NCBI GenBank assembly: GCA_020073245.1
Contig: JAIQFQ010000006.1
Coordinates: forward strand, 124,001-188,000
DNA from: Terriglobia bacterium
GTDB taxonomy: Bacteria; Acidobacteriota; Thermoanaerobaculia; Thermoanaerobaculales; Thermoanaerobaculaceae
DNA: 64,000 nt
Direction: 5' to 3'
A model generated the notes under the pieces. The model saw only the letters and a program-made list of their open reading frames with translations, had not been told where the DNA came from and did no database searches. Of the stretch, positions 42,889 to 52,892 are shown one piece after another. Every line of letters starts with the position of its first letter. Positions within the stretch are counted from its first letter, which is position 1. A program made the translations under genes and the position numbers.

Positions 42889-44826
42889 ATGCTCAAGACG
42901 CTTCGTGACCAGTTCGTGCACCTCAAGTGGATTCTGTGGTTCGTCGTCTTCCTCTTCGTGTTCTTCATCTTCATCGACTGGGGCGCTGGCCGCGGCCGCA
43001 CGAGGGGTCTCGCCGGGTTGGCCGCGCGCATCGGGAGCGTGAGCATCTCCGAGGCGCAGTTCATCAAGGAGATGCACTCGACGGAGCAGCGCTACCGGCA
43101 GATGTACGGCGAGCAGTTCGAGAGCGTGCGCGACAAGGTCGACCTCGCCTCCATCACGATTCAGAACATTGTGGACCGGTACCTGCTGCTGGCCGAGGCA
43201 AGGAAGATCGGAGTCGAGGTAACGGACAAGGAACTGCTCGAGAAGATCATGACCTACCCGGCCTTTCAGCGGAGCGACGGGAGCTTCGTCGGAAACGACC
43301 TGTACTCTCGCATCCTGCGCGCCAACCAGACCACTCCCGAGGAGTTCGAGGACGGGTTGAGACAGGAACTGGCGACGCAGAAGCTCCAGCAGGTGCTCTC
43401 GGGCGGCATCATGATCCCCGAAGGCGACGTGGAACGGGAGTACCGCAGCCGGAACGAGGCGGTCTCGTTCGAGGTGCTGAGCGTGCCCGCGGAGCGGGCG
43501 CTTGCCGGCATGACCAGCACGGAGGCCGAGGCCAAGGCGTACTACGATGCAAACAAGCCGCGCTTCACGCACCCCGCCCAGCGTCAGCTTCGCTACCTGC
43601 TGGTGGACGACGCGAAGCTACGGCGCACGCTCTCCGTGCCCGAGTCCCAGATCACCGACTACTACTCGACGCACCAGCAGGAGTTCGCGGCCCCCGAGCA
43701 GGTCCGTGCCCGCCACATCCTGATTCGGCCCAAGAAGGAGGACGAGGCCGGCTGGGACGCCGCGCTCGCCGCGGCTCGCGAGGTGCGCTCCAAGGCCGCC
43801 GCAGGGGACTTCGCGGCTCTCGCCAAGAAGTACTCCGAGGACCCGGGGAGCAAGGACACCGGCGGCGACCTCGGGTGGTTCCCGCGCGGGCGGATGGTCA
43901 AGGAGTTCGAGGACACGGCCTTCGGCCTCAAGCCCGGCGAGGTTTCAGACCCCGTGAAGAGCCAGTTCGGCTACCACATCATCAAGCTCGAGGAGCGGCG
44001 CCCATCCTCCATCAGCCCCCTCGCCGAGGTGCGCGACGTCGTCCGGGAGAAACTGGTCGAAGGGCTGGCGGACGCCGAGGGGAACCGCCGTGCTACCGCG
44101 CTGCGGGACAAGATCGACGCCGCCAAGCTCGCCACCGATGACCAGTGGCACACCCTTACCGACGACATCGTGACGTCCAACGTGACGCCTTTCTTCGGCG
44201 TGCAGGACGAGACGATCGCCGGCCTCGGTCGTGACCCTGAGCTGCTCGCCGAGGCGAATGCGGCCAAGGAAGGCTTCGTTGGCGGTCCGCGGCGCAGCTC
44301 GCGGGGCTGGGTCGTGTACAGGGTCGCGAAGATTCGCCCGGCCGGGACAACGCCGTTTGCAGAGGCCAAGGACGAGGCGATGGAAGCCGCCAAGCGCGCG
44401 AAGGCGCTGGAGAGGCTGCGGCAGGACCTCGAAGGCAAGCGCGTGGTCCTCGCGGGCGGCCCGCTCTCGGCCCAAGCGGCTGGGATGGGTGGAACGGCGC
44501 AGATGGTGACCGATCACCGTCGCGGTACTGCGATTCCCGGCGTCGGCATGGCGGCGCGTCTCGATGACGTTGTCTTCTCCACAGCCCTGAACGCGCTCAG
44601 CCCGGCCGTCGTTATCGGCGAGCGCGGAGTCGCCATCGCGAAGGTCACTGCAAAGAAGGCGTTTGACCCGGTGGCCTTCGGCAAGGAGAAGGGCGCTCTC
44701 CGAGACAGCATGGTGAAGGAGGAGCTGAACCGCCTGATAACCTCGCTGATCGTGGAGGCCAAACGGCAGAACCCCATCACCATCAACCCCGAGGTCGTGG
44801 ACCGCTTCAAGCCAAAGCGCGGATGA
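42889..44826 (+). CDS. PpiD/SurA-like periplasmic peptidyl-prolyl isomerase chaperone
   Basis: 645 residues. One N-terminal helix (about 11-31, [21 protein letters not shown]), a SurA_N-like helical chaperone region (about 45-270), a parvulin domain (about 273-368, [18 protein letters not shown] through [21 protein letters not shown] to [11 protein letters not shown]) and a C-terminal helical region. PpiD-type proteins are anchored in the inner membrane and assist outer-membrane proteins leaving Sec. ATG 42889 has GGAGG 7 nt upstream. The stop overlaps the ruvA start (ATGA). Start of the ruv cluster transcript. Confidence 0.9.
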   Translation: MLKTLRDQFVHLKWILWFVVFLFVFFIFIDWGAGRGRTRGLAGLAARIGSVSISEAQFIKEMHSTEQRYRQMYGEQFESVRDKVDLASITIQNIVDRYLLLAEARKIGVEVTDKELLEKIMTYPAFQRSDGSFVGNDLYSRILRANQTTPEEFEDGLRQELATQKLQQVLSGGIMIPEGDVEREYRSRNEAVSFEVLSVPAERALAGMTSTEAEAKAYYDANKPRFTHPAQRQLRYLLVDDAKLRRTLSVPESQITDYYSTHQQEFAAPEQVRARHILIRPKKEDEAGWDAALAAAREVRSKAAAGDFAALAKKYSEDPGSKDTGGDLGWFPRGRMVKEFEDTAFGLKPGEVSDPVKSQFGYHIIKLEERRPSSISPLAEVRDVVREKLVEGLADAEGNRRATALRDKIDAAKLATDDQWHTLTDDIVTSNVTPFFGVQDETIAGLGRDPELLAEANAAKEGFVGGPRRSSRGWVVYRVAKIRPAGTTPFAEAKDEAMEAAKRAKALERLRQDLEGKRVVLAGGPLSAQAAGMGGTAQMVTDHRRGTAIPGVGMAARLDDVVFSTALNALSPAVVIGERGVAIAKVTAKKAFDPVAFGKEKGALRDSMVKEELNRLITSLIVEAKRQNPITINPEVVDRFKPKRG

Positions 44827-45389
44827 TCGGACACCTGGACGGGCGCCTCCTCGAGCTGCAGCCCGGCCTTGTCGTGATGGAGGCTGGCGGGGTGGGGTAC
44901 GAGGTGCACGTGCCGATCTCGTGTCACCCCTTGCTCCTGGGGCGCGAGCGCGCCTCCCTCTTCGTGCACACCCATGTGCGCGAGGACCAGATCTCGCTCT
45001 TCGGTTTTCCCACGCGGCGGGAGCGCGACACATTTCGCCTGTTGCTCGGAGTCTCGGGCATCGGCCCGCGCACCGCGCTGGCGCTCCTATCCGGGCTCAC
45101 TCCGGACGACCTCGGCGCCGCCGTGGAGGCCGAGCAGTGGCGACGCCTCGCCGCGGTGCCGGGCATCGGGAAGCGCACCGCGGAGCGGTTGATCGTCGAG
45201 CTCAAGGGAAAGCTCGCGTCCACCGCGACCGCGGTCCCCAGCCGGCGGGAGGACGCGGTCTCCGCCCTGGTCAACCTCGGCTACCCGGCGCGGGGCGCTG
45301 AGGAAGCCGTGGGCGACTTGCTGCGCTCGAACCCCGAGATGGAACTCTCCGAGCTGCTTCGCCGCGCCCTGAAGGCCCTCATCCGCTAG
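44823..45389 (+). CDS. ruvA: Holliday junction branch-migration protein RuvA
   Basis: 188 residues. OB-fold start [29 protein letters not shown], helix-hairpin-helix motifs [17 protein letters not shown] and [19 protein letters not shown], then the flexible linker and the RuvB-binding domain III. Translation is coupled to the PpiD-like gene. ruvC is not adjacent. Array E and an independent promoter separate it from ruvB. Confidence 0.96.
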   Translation: MIGHLDGRLLELQPGLVVMEAGGVGYEVHVPISCHPLLLGRERASLFVHTHVREDQISLFGFPTRRERDTFRLLLGVSGIGPRTALALLSGLTPDDLGAAVEAEQWRRLAAVPGIGKRTAERLIVELKGKLASTATAVPSRREDAVSALVNLGYPARGAEEAVGDLLRSNPEMELSELLRRALKALIR

Positions 45390-45425
45390 GCGTCCCCTGC
45401 CAAGCACCAGCGCGGGCGTGCGGGC

Positions 45426-45531
45426 GAGTTGAGGGTTAAGAGTTGAAAGTGAAGAGTTCGGGAACCTCCGGTCTGCGAGGGTTGTCAGCTCCTTTCTTTG
45501 AACTCTAAACTCGTCACTCTTAACTCTTCAC
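45426..45531. repeat. Inverted heptad-repeat array E (GTTAAGA family)
   Basis: Left arm 45426-45460: GAGTTGA, GGGTTAA, GAGTTGA, AAGTGAA, GAGTTCG. Right arm 45497-45531: TTTGAAC, TCTAAAC, TCGTCAC, TCTTAAC, TCTTCAC. Each arm is five perfect-length heptads; the 36-nt centre is GC-rich. The array is AT-rich against its surroundings and lies between ruvA and ruvB, 32 nt before the ruvB -10 box. Confidence 0.92.
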
Positions 45532-45563
45532 TGACGCCAGGGCGGCTGGCGTGGCGGGCGCGG

Positions 45564-45578
45564 TAACATAGCGGCGTG
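45564..45578 (+). promoter_or_regulatory. Leaderless-type promoter of ruvB
   Basis: TAACAT (45564-45569), 6-nt gap, GTG 45576. No Shine-Dalgarno fits this GTG. Confidence 0.6.
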
Positions 45579-46610
45579 CAGGAACACGTCCTGACGCCGA
45601 CTCGCGACCCGTCGGAGGCCCGCTTCGAGGAGAGCCTGCGGCCCCGCACGCTGGCCGAGTACATCGGCCAGGAGAAGGTCACGGCCAACCTCGGGGTGTT
45701 CATCGCCGCTGCGCGATCGCGTGCCGAGTCTCTCGACCACGTCCTTCTGTTTGGTCCACCCGGCCTCGGCAAGACCACCCTCGCGCACATCATCGCCGCG
45801 GAGATGGGCGTGAGCCTTCAGATCACGTCCGGGCCGGTGCTCGAGCGGGCCGGCGACCTCGCCGCCATCCTCACCAACCTCGAGCCGCACGGTGTTCTGT
45901 TCGTGGACGAGATCCACCGACTGGCGCCGACCGTGGCGGAGATTCTCTACCCCGCGATGGAGGACTTCACCCTCGACCTCGTCGTAGGGCAGGGGCCGGC
46001 GGCGCGAGCGATGCGGCTCCCGCTTCCGCGCTTCACGCTGGTCGGGGCCACCACGCGCGCCGGCCTCCTCCCGCCTCCGCTGCGTGACCGCTTCGGGATC
46101 GTGCACCGCCTCGACTTCTACGGTGCAGACGCCCTCACCGCCATCGTTCGACGTTCGGCCGGGCTCCTTGCGGTGGGTGTCGAGGGTGCTGCGGGCGAGG
46201 AGATCGCGCGGCGTGCCCGGGGCACGCCCCGCGTGGCGAACCGCCTCCTGCGCCGCGTGCGCGACTTCGCCCACTCGCTCGGAGAGGACTCCGTCTCCCT
46301 CGAAACCGCACGCTACGGCCTCGAGCGGCTCGAGGTTGACGGCTTCGGCCTGGACGAGCTCGACCGGCGGCTGCTCGTGACCGCCATCGAGCACTATCGC
46401 GGTGGGCCGGTGGGTCTGAGGGCGTTGGCTGCGACGTTGGGGGAAGACGAAGGGACCCTCGAGGACATCTACGAGCCGTACCTGCTGCAGCTCGGTTTCC
46501 TCCAGCGCACGCCGCGCGGTCGGGTCGTGACCGAGCGGGCGCGCCGGCATCTCGGCTACCCGGTGGTCCAGGGCGACCAGAAGGAGCTCTTCCCGCCGGA
46601 GGACCGGTGA
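45576..46610 (+). CDS. ruvB: Holliday junction DNA helicase RuvB
   Basis: 344 residues. Opening [20 protein letters not shown], Walker [16 protein letters not shown], Walker [12 protein letters not shown], sensor [19 protein letters not shown], arginine finger region and the C-terminal winged helix ([14 protein letters not shown]). It is the ATPase motor of the RuvAB complex. GTG 45576 is fixed by the -10 box 6 nt upstream and by the family start. The lipid-kinase-like gene overlaps its stop. Confidence 0.97.
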   Translation: MQEHVLTPTRDPSEARFEESLRPRTLAEYIGQEKVTANLGVFIAAARSRAESLDHVLLFGPPGLGKTTLAHIIAAEMGVSLQITSGPVLERAGDLAAILTNLEPHGVLFVDEIHRLAPTVAEILYPAMEDFTLDLVVGQGPAARAMRLPLPRFTLVGATTRAGLLPPPLRDRFGIVHRLDFYGADALTAIVRRSAGLLAVGVEGAAGEEIARRARGTPRVANRLLRRVRDFAHSLGEDSVSLETARYGLERLEVDGFGLDELDRRLLVTAIEHYRGGPVGLRALAATLGEDEGTLEDIYEPYLLQLGFLQRTPRGRVVTERARRHLGYPVVQGDQKELFPPEDR

Positions 46611-47518
46611 GGACGCTGCCGATCGTCATCAACCCGGCGGCGCGCGGCGGCCGGCGTGGACCGCCCAAGGCGCGCCTGGAGCGGGTCGCTGCGGAGCACG
46701 GGTGGCGGCTGGAGTGGTGGGCCACCGAGGCGCCCGGTCACGCGACAGAGCTCGCGGCGCGCGCGGCGCGCGACCGATTCCCCGCCGTAGTCCTGTGGGG
46801 TGGCGACGGCACCTACAACGAAGCCGCCCGCGGTCTCATCGGGAGCGAGACGGCGCTCATTGCGCTGCCGGGCGGCACGACGTCCGTGCTGGCCTACGAG
46901 CTCGGTATCGTGCACGACCCCGTCCGGGCACTCGCGCAGCAGCTCGGAGGAGAGCGACGGGCGATGGCGGTCGGCCGTACCGACTCGGGCCAGCTCTTCC
47001 TGCTCATGCTCTCCGCCGGCCCCGACGCGGTGATCCTCGCCAACCTGCCGGCTCGGCTCAAGCAACGGGCCGGGAGGCTTGGAATCACGGCGCAGGCGGC
47101 CGTCGAGTTGGTGCGCGGCAACTTGCCGCGCTTCTCGGTGATCGTAGACGGTGTGAGCCTCGATGCGTCGTGGTGCATCGCCGGCAACGGCCGTTCGTAC
47201 GGCGGTCCGTTCGCCGCCACCCCGGGCGCCGACCCGTTCGCAACCGGCCTCGAGGTCGTGACATTGAGCCGGCATGGGAGGAACGCGGTGGTGCCGTTCT
47301 TCTTCTCGATCCCTTCCGGCCGTCACATTCGTCTTCGGGGGGTGGACCGGCGGCCGGCCACCGAGGTGCGCCTGGTCGGAGAAGGCATCCCGTACCAGCT
47401 CGACGGCGACCCGGCGGGCTTCCTCCCGGTGACGGCCCGGGCGTCCGACGAGCGCGTGTGGGTCTTCGTCCCCCGTGCGGTCCGGGCTCCGGGCTCCCTG
47501 CCAGAGAAGAGGGCATAG
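46607..47518 (+). CDS. Diacylglycerol/lipid kinase-like protein (DAGK catalytic domain)
   Basis: 303 residues. The NAD kinase/diacylglycerol kinase superfamily signature is clear: [13 protein letters not shown] at the start, [17 protein letters not shown] (the nucleotide-binding GGDGTxNE) and [17 protein letters not shown]. The C-terminal beta-rich half follows. Family members phosphorylate diacylglycerol, sphingosine or related lipids. GTG 46607 overlaps the ruvB stop as GTGA. The TAG stop is inside the first heptad of array F. Confidence 0.88.
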   Translation: MRTLPIVINPAARGGRRGPPKARLERVAAEHGWRLEWWATEAPGHATELAARAARDRFPAVVLWGGDGTYNEAARGLIGSETALIALPGGTTSVLAYELGIVHDPVRALAQQLGGERRAMAVGRTDSGQLFLLMLSAGPDAVILANLPARLKQRAGRLGITAQAAVELVRGNLPRFSVIVDGVSLDASWCIAGNGRSYGGPFAATPGADPFATGLEVVTLSRHGRNAVVPFFFSIPSGRHIRLRGVDRRPATEVRLVGEGIPYQLDGDPAGFLPVTARASDERVWVFVPRAVRAPGSLPEKRA

Positions 47519-47608
47519 GGAGCAGGGCATAGGGCGCAGAGAAGGCCGTAGGACGCTCCCGAATGTTCGGCGGTGCGAGTTGCTCGCTCCCGCTGTGCCC
47601 TGTCTCCG
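47511..47608. repeat. Inverted heptad-repeat array F (GGGCATA family)
   Basis: Left arm 47511-47545: GGGCATA, GGGAGCA, GGGCATA, GGGCGCA, GAGAAGG. Right arm 47581-47608: TGCTCGC, TCCCGCT, GTGCCCT, GTCTCCG. The arms are in opposite sense. The first heptad contains the TAG stop of the lipid-kinase-like gene, and the array ends 35 nt before the next start codon. Confidence 0.85.
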
Positions 47609-47615
47609 CGCGTGT

Positions 47616-47645
47616 TACGATCCCGTGACTGTGGAGGCGACTGTG
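47616..47645 (+). promoter_or_regulatory. Promoter and start region of the acyl-CoA synthetase gene
   Basis: TACGAT (47616-47621) as -10; GGAGG (47633-47637) 5 nt before GTG 47643. In-frame GTG at 47631 and 47625 are alternatives, the former consistent with a near-leaderless start. Confidence 0.45.
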
Positions 47646-49733
47646 GCGAGTCTCCTTGATCCGCTCCTGAGACCGCGCTCGCTGGCGTTCGTCGGCGTTT
47701 CCTCGCGCGCGGACTCGCTCTCGGGACGCCTGCTCGGGAACCTCTTCGCGGCCGGGTACACGGGGGCGGTGTACCCCGTCAACCCGAAGGTGGCGGCCGT
47801 GCGCTCGTTGCGCTGCTATCCGAACCTGAAGGCGATCCCGGACCGGCCGGACCTCGCCGTGGTGATGGTGCCGCGCGACGCTGTGCTCGCGACGATCGAC
47901 GAGTGCCTCGAGGTCGGCGTCGGAGGCGTGGTCGTGATCACGGCAGGGTTCCGCGAGGGCGGAGAGGCCGGCGCGGAGGTGGAGCGCAGGCTGCTGGCGC
48001 GCGTGCGTGAGGCCGGCGTGCGCATGATCGGCCCGAACTGCATGGGTCTGATCAACACCGACCCGGATATCCGCATGGACGCCACGTTCACGCCGGCCCC
48101 GGCGCTCCCGGGCGCTGTCGCGTTCGCCTCGCACTCCGGTGCGCTGGGCGTCGCGATGCTGGAGGCGGCTCGCGTCGTGGGGCTGGGGTTCTCGCAGTTC
48201 GTGTCGCTCGGCAACAGCGCCGACGTGGACATCAACGACCTGCTCGAGGTGTGGGAGCACCACGACCCGACGCGGGTGATCATGCTGTATCTGGAGTCGT
48301 TGCCCGAACCCCAACGCTTCCTCGCGCTCGCGAAGCGGGTGGGCCGTTCGAAGCCGATCGTGGTGTTCAAGGGCGGTCGCACGGCGGCCGGCCAGCGGGC
48401 TGCCTCCTCGCACACCGGCGCGCTGGCGGCGGGCGACACCGCCGCGGACGCCCTCCTGCGCCAGGCGGGCGTGGTTCGTGCCGGCACGCTGGAGGAGCTA
48501 TTCGACCTAGCACTGGCGCTCTCGTCCGCGCCCCTGCCGCGTGGGGGGCGGGTGGCAGTGGTCACGAACGCAGGTGGTCCCGCGATCGCCGCCACCGACG
48601 CGCTGTCGGACCACGGTCTGGCGTTGGCCTCGCTGGCGCCAGCGACCGAGAAAGCGCTGCGAGAGTTCCTACCCGCCGAGGCGGCGGTGGCAAACCCGGT
48701 GGACATGCTGCCGGGCGCAACCCCCGAGAATTTTCGCCGCGCTACCGAACTGGCCCTCGCTGACGAAGGCGTGGACTCAGTGGTAACGATCACGGTCACG
48801 CCGATCATGGTGACGCCGCTCCAGATCGCCCAGGGGATCGCCGCAGTCAAGCCCCCGGAGGGCAAGCCGGTACTCTCGGTGTTCATGACGTACCCCAGCT
48901 TCTTCGCTGACGCCCGTTCGATCACCGGTCTCCCTGCGCTTTTCCGCTACCCGGAGGCGGCGGTGGCTGCGCTCGCTGGCCTGGTGCGGACCGGCGAGAG
49001 AATGTCCGCGCCCCCGAGGGGCGAGGAGCCGGCCGCCATGCCCCGCAGCGCGATCGTCGAGCGCGCGCTCCGTCGCGGCCCGGGCTACCTGCCTCCGGGC
49101 GAGGCGTTTGCGCTGCTCGAGGAAGCCGGAATCCCCGTCGCGCCGTATCGGGTGACCTGCGACCCGGCCCTCGTCGACGACGCCGCTGAGGCGGTGGGGT
49201 TTCCCGTGGTGCTCAAGGCATTCGGAGAGAAGCTGGTTCACAAGAGCGAGCTCGGTGCGGTCGTGATCGGCCTCCAGAACCCAAAGGAGTTGGGCCGCGC
49301 GGTCGGAGCCATGCGTGAGCGGCTTTCGCACGTCGGCGTGCAGCCGGACGGTTTCCTGGTGCAGGGTCAGGTGGTCGGGGGGCGCGAAGCGATCCTCGGG
49401 GTCACCCGCGACCCGGCGGTCGGTGCGCTCGTGATGGTCGGTCTTGGAGGCGTGGCGGTCGAGGTCTGGAAGGACGTCAGCTTCCGGGTCGCGCCGATCG
49501 CCGAGTTCGACGCGGAGGCGATGCTCGGCGAGCTGCGTGGCCGACCGCTGCTGGGTGCGTTTCGCGGGAGGCCGGCCGGGGACATCGCGGCGCTGAAGCG
49601 GGCGCTGGTGCGCCTCGCGGCGCTCGCAGCGGCTCACCCCGAGATCGCGGAGTGCGACGTCAACCCGCTCCTGGTGCTCGACGAGGGGCGCGGCTGCGTC
49701 GCCGTGGATGTGCGCATCCGGGTGGAGGCGTGA
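47643..49733 (+). CDS. ADP-forming acyl-CoA synthetase (CoA-binding and ATP-grasp fusion)
   Basis: About 696 residues. The N-terminal CoA-binding domain (LLRPRSLAFVGVSSRADSLSGRLLGNLF) and succinyl-CoA-ligase-like domains carry the phosphohistidine in SSHTGALAAGD. The C-terminal ATP-grasp part (about 470-690) includes VAPYRVTCD, FPVVLKAFGEKLVHKSELGAVV and LVQGQVVGGREAILGVTRDP. In this family acyl-CoA plus ADP and phosphate give acid plus ATP through a His relay. Substrate could be acetate, propionate or branched or aromatic acids. The GTG of the next permease overlaps its stop. Confidence 0.9.
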   Translation: MASLLDPLLRPRSLAFVGVSSRADSLSGRLLGNLFAAGYTGAVYPVNPKVAAVRSLRCYPNLKAIPDRPDLAVVMVPRDAVLATIDECLEVGVGGVVVITAGFREGGEAGAEVERRLLARVREAGVRMIGPNCMGLINTDPDIRMDATFTPAPALPGAVAFASHSGALGVAMLEAARVVGLGFSQFVSLGNSADVDINDLLEVWEHHDPTRVIMLYLESLPEPQRFLALAKRVGRSKPIVVFKGGRTAAGQRAASSHTGALAAGDTAADALLRQAGVVRAGTLEELFDLALALSSAPLPRGGRVAVVTNAGGPAIAATDALSDHGLALASLAPATEKALREFLPAEAAVANPVDMLPGATPENFRRATELALADEGVDSVVTITVTPIMVTPLQIAQGIAAVKPPEGKPVLSVFMTYPSFFADARSITGLPALFRYPEAAVAALAGLVRTGERMSAPPRGEEPAAMPRSAIVERALRRGPGYLPPGEAFALLEEAGIPVAPYRVTCDPALVDDAAEAVGFPVVLKAFGEKLVHKSELGAVVIGLQNPKELGRAVGAMRERLSHVGVQPDGFLVQGQVVGGREAILGVTRDPAVGALVMVGLGGVAVEVWKDVSFRVAPIAEFDAEAMLGELRGRPLLGAFRGRPAGDIAALKRALVRLAALAAAHPEIAECDVNPLLVLDEGRGCVAVDVRIRVEA

Positions 49734-50998
49734 GGGAGGTCCCGCTCCTCGCCTGGCGGCACCTCGCGAGCAGGCCGCGGCAGAGCGCCCTCACGATCGC
49801 CGGCGTCGCCCTCGGCGTGGCCGTTTTCGTCTTCACCGTCTCGATGATGGACGGACTCCTGGTCTTCTTCACCCAGCGCCTCATCCGCGTGTCACCTCTT
49901 CTCACCGTGCTTCCCGAGCGGTTGGATGTGAACCTCGCACGGGAGCAGCTCCGGCACGCGGCGCCCCTCGAGATCGTCAGCATCAGCCGGGTGCCAGTGC
50001 CCGACGACCGGCCGACGGTGCGTGGCGCCACCGCCCTAGCGGCGCGCGTCCGGTCCGTTCCGGGCGTCGTGGGCTCCTCAGTTGCGGGTGCCACGCCGGT
50101 TGTGCTCTCGTTCGGCACCATCGCGGAACCGGCGACGCTCGTGGGGCTCGACCCGGGCGACGAGGCGACGGTCACCGAGCTGCCGCGCTGCGTCGTCCAG
50201 GGCCGGTGGGACGGCCTCGCGAGCCGGCGCGACGGCGTCGTGGTAGGGAGGGACCTCGCAGACCGCCTGGGAGTTCAGGTAGGGGACCGACTCGCGGCGG
50301 TCGGCGATGCCGGACGGGCACGCGAACTGGAGGTGGTCGGGATCATCGCGACCGGCCTCGGGTCCACCGACGAGAGCACGGCGTACGTGAACCTTTCGGT
50401 GGCGCAGGGCGTGGCAGGGTGGGGCGGCGACGAGGGCACGGAGATCCGTCTGCGGACCGCTGCCGTCGCGAACCTCGACGGCCTGCGACGGCAGGTGCAG
50501 GCCATCACGGGACACCGGGTCGAGACCTGGGAGGAGACGAGCCAGGCATCGCTCAAACTCTTTCGCATGATCGGCGTCACGACCTACCTGCTGACCGGCT
50601 TCGTGCTGATCGTGGCCGGGCTCGGAATCGCCAACAAGCTGACGACGATCATCCTCGACAAGGAGAGAGACATCGCGATCTTGCGCTCCTTCGGTTTCTC
50701 GCGCGGTGCGGTCCGCGGGGTGTTCCTGATCGAGGGCCTGCTCCTCGGAGTCGCGGGCGCCACAGCCGGATGCATCGTCGCGGCCACGGTGATCGAGTAC
50801 TTCACGATCTTTCCCATCCGCTTCGCAGCGCGCGAGGGGGCCGTGCTCGCCTACACCGAGCTGTTCCTCGCAAAGGACCCGCGGTACTACGTGATCATCA
50901 GCCTGGCCGCGCTGGTGATCTCGGCGGCGGCGGCGCTCGTCGCGGTCCGGCGGGCGGTACGCGTCGTCCCGGTGGAGGTGCTCCGTGGCACGGCGTGA
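49730..50998 (+). CDS. ABC transporter permease, LolE/MacB-type (second export operon)
   Basis: 422 residues. One N-terminal helix (ALTIAGVALGVAVFVFTVSM), a periplasmic domain of about 230 residues, and three C-terminal helices with the motif KERDIAILRSFGFSRGAVRGVFLIEG typical of lipoprotein-release permeases. GTG 49730 overlaps the acyl-CoA synthetase stop and has GGAGG upstream. The end overlaps the ABC ATPase gene by 14 nt, precisely where heptad array C lies. It works with the second permease at 52893. Confidence 0.87.
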   Translation: MREVPLLAWRHLASRPRQSALTIAGVALGVAVFVFTVSMMDGLLVFFTQRLIRVSPLLTVLPERLDVNLAREQLRHAAPLEIVSISRVPVPDDRPTVRGATALAARVRSVPGVVGSSVAGATPVVLSFGTIAEPATLVGLDPGDEATVTELPRCVVQGRWDGLASRRDGVVVGRDLADRLGVQVGDRLAAVGDAGRARELEVVGIIATGLGSTDESTAYVNLSVAQGVAGWGGDEGTEIRLRTAAVANLDGLRRQVQAITGHRVETWEETSQASLKLFRMIGVTTYLLTGFVLIVAGLGIANKLTTIILDKERDIAILRSFGFSRGAVRGVFLIEGLLLGVAGATAGCIVAATVIEYFTIFPIRFAAREGAVLAYTELFLAKDPRYYVIISLAALVISAAAALVAVRRAVRVVPVEVLRGTA

Positions 50999-51731
50999 GA
51001 CCGGGGTCCGGGGTTCGGGGCCCGGGGACCGCGCAGTGCTGGTGGCGTGCGGTCTGGTGCGGCGGCTCGGGATCGGGGCCGCGGCCCGCGAGGTGCTGCG
51101 CGGGGTGGACATCACGATCGAGGCGGGGGAGTTCGTGGCCCTCGTCGGGCCTTCCGGGTCGGGCAAGTCCACGCTCCTTTACCTGCTGGGCGGGTTGGAT
51201 CACCCGGACGCGGGCAGCGTCGAGATCGCGGGCGAGGACCTCGCCCGGGTGAACGACGACGCCCTCGCGAAGCTCCGCAATCGCTTGATCGGGTTCGTCT
51301 ATCAGTTTCACTTCCTTCTCCCGGAGTTCTCGGCACTGGAGAACGTTCTGATGCCGTTGTGGGCGCGCGGCGGCGGACGGTCGCAGGAGGACCGGGCATG
51401 GGGGCTCGAGCTGTTGGGTCGCGTCGGGATCGCGGAGAAGGCGGGCAAGCTCCCGCGTGAGCTCTCGGGCGGCGAGCAGCAACGCGTTGCCGTAGCGAGG
51501 TCGCTGGTCAACCGTCCGAGGCTGTTGCTGGCGGACGAGCCCACCGGCAACCTCGACAGCGCCAACGCGAACGCCGTTTACGAGCTCTTTCGCGAGCTGA
51601 ATTGCGACCTGGGACAGACGATCCTGGTGGTCACGCACGACACGGATTGGGCCGTGCGGAGCGACCGCGTCCTGCGCCTGCTGGACGGGCGGCTAGTCGG
51701 TGACGAGAAGCGGAGAGAGGAGCGGGCATGA
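50985..51731 (+). CDS. ABC transporter ATPase, LolD class, with repeat-encoded N-terminus
   Basis: 248 residues from GTG 50985. Walker A VGPSGSGKSTLLYLLGG, signature ELSGGEQQRVAVARSL, Walker B LLLADEPTGNLD and H-loop VVTHD are intact. The first ~17 residues (MARRETGVRGSGPGDRA) are encoded by heptad array C and have no family match; the domain proper starts at LVACGLVRRLG. A GTG at 51036 after the array is therefore a plausible true start. It drives the LolE-like permeases on either side. Its stop overlaps the ATG of the adaptor gene. Confidence 0.88.
   Translation: MARRETGVRGSGPGDRAVLVACGLVRRLGIGAAAREVLRGVDITIEAGEFVALVGPSGSGKSTLLYLLGGLDHPDAGSVEIAGEDLARVNDDALAKLRNRLIGFVYQFHFLLPEFSALENVLMPLWARGGGRSQEDRAWGLELLGRVGIAEKAGKLPRELSGGEQQRVAVARSLVNRPRLLLADEPTGNLDSANANAVYELFRELNCDLGQTILVVTHDTDWAVRSDRVLRLLDGRLVGDEKRREERA
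51003..51030. repeat. Heptad-repeat array C (GGGGNNC family)
   Basis: Four consecutive 7-mers: GGGGTCC, GGGGTTC, GGGGCCC, GGGGACC. It lies within the start of the LolD-like ATPase gene, at the permease/ATPase junction, paralleling array A in the first export operon. I see no inverted arm. Confidence 0.85.
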
Positions 51732-52813
51732 GACGGTGGCTGGTGCTGATCGCCATCCTGATGCTGATGGGCGGTGTCCTCGGTCGGGTGCTCTGGGTGT
51801 CGTGGCGCGGGCGCGACGTGACGCTCGCGACCGTCGGCACGGGCCGGATCGTGGCGGCCGTCTACGCCACCGGACGCGTGGACTGCGACGATCGCGCGAC
51901 GCTCCGTGCCCGCGTCGCGGCGCCGCTCACGGCGCTCCTCGTCGGGCCCGGGCAAGAGGTGACGGAAGGCCAGGTGGTGGCGCGCCAGGATGCCTCGGCG
52001 GCGCACCTCGCGACCGAACGCGCCGCCGGAGAGCTCGACGCGGCGCGGGCGAGCTTTGCCCAGGCACAGGACGAGGCGACGCGCAGCGAGAAGCTGGTGC
52101 GGGACGGCCTGCTCGCCGAGGACGCATGGGTCAAGGCGAGGGAGAGGGCTCGCGAGCTCGCCGCACAGATGGCGGCGATGGAAACCGCGGTGAGGATCGC
52201 CCGCGAACAGGAGAGCTGGACCGAGATCGGTTCGCCGCTGGCGGGCACCGTCACTGCCATCCTGCACCGCACCGGCGATCCCCTGCGGGAAGGCGACGAG
52301 GTGGTGACCGTGATCAACCTCTCCAACGGCTACGTGCGCGTCGGGGTGGACGAGCGGGACGCAGGACGCGTCGCTTTGGGGCAGCAGGTCCGGATGGTGT
52401 TCGACGCATATCCGGGGAAGCTCCTGCTCGGCAAAGTGTGGCGCCTCGTGCCAGCCGTCGACCGGCTCACCAAGTCCACCGACGTGCTCGTTTCGCTGCC
52501 GGCGGACCGCCCGCCGCTCCAGCTCGACTTCACCGTCACGGTGAACATCGTCACCGGGGCCGTGGAGGACGCCGTGGTCGTGCCGCGCGACGCTCTCGAC
52601 GGGGCCGGAGCCGGAAAGGCCGCGTTCGTACCGCGCCCCGACGGGCGCGTCGAAAGGAGGGTGCTCGAACTCGGGCCGTGCGACGAGGATCGCTGCCAGG
52701 TGCTCTCGGGCCTCGCGAAGGGTGAACGCGTAGTTGCGCCGCTCCCTGCCGGCCTCAAGGACGGCGAGCGGATCGTCGTGACGACCCCGCCCGCCGCCGG
52801 CCCGCGATCATGA
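51728..52813 (+). CDS. Periplasmic adaptor (membrane-fusion) protein of the second export operon
   Basis: 361 residues. N-terminal helix WLVLIAILMLMGGVLGRVLWV, lipoyl halves (RVAAPLTALLVGPGQEVTEGQVVARQD and SPLAGTVTAILHRTGDPLREGDEVVTVINL), an alpha-hairpin between them, and a beta-barrel domain. Same role as the adaptor at 3239, linking the ABC unit to an outer-membrane partner or substrate. The ATG overlaps the ATPase stop as ATGA. Array B follows in the gap before the second permease. Confidence 0.86.
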   Translation: MRRWLVLIAILMLMGGVLGRVLWVSWRGRDVTLATVGTGRIVAAVYATGRVDCDDRATLRARVAAPLTALLVGPGQEVTEGQVVARQDASAAHLATERAAGELDAARASFAQAQDEATRSEKLVRDGLLAEDAWVKARERARELAAQMAAMETAVRIAREQESWTEIGSPLAGTVTAILHRTGDPLREGDEVVTVINLSNGYVRVGVDERDAGRVALGQQVRMVFDAYPGKLLLGKVWRLVPAVDRLTKSTDVLVSLPADRPPLQLDFTVTVNIVTGAVEDAVVVPRDALDGAGAGKAAFVPRPDGRVERRVLELGPCDEDRCQVLSGLAKGERVVAPLPAGLKDGERIVVTTPPAAGPRS

Positions 52814-52855
52814 GTGCTCTTCTCCGCTCTGTCTCGCCTGAGTGGGTGGGGGCGC

Positions 52856-52883
52856 GGGCCACGAGCCACGGACCACTGACCAC
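52856..52883. repeat. Heptad-repeat array B (GNNCCAC family)
   Basis: Four consecutive 7-mers: GGGCCAC, GAGCCAC, GGACCAC, TGACCAC. They share the CCAC core and the 7-nt period with the right arm of array A. The array fills the gap between the adaptor and the last permease and ends 9 nt before the start codon, so it may separate their translation. Confidence 0.85.
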
Positions 52884-52892
52884 GGTCGTTCG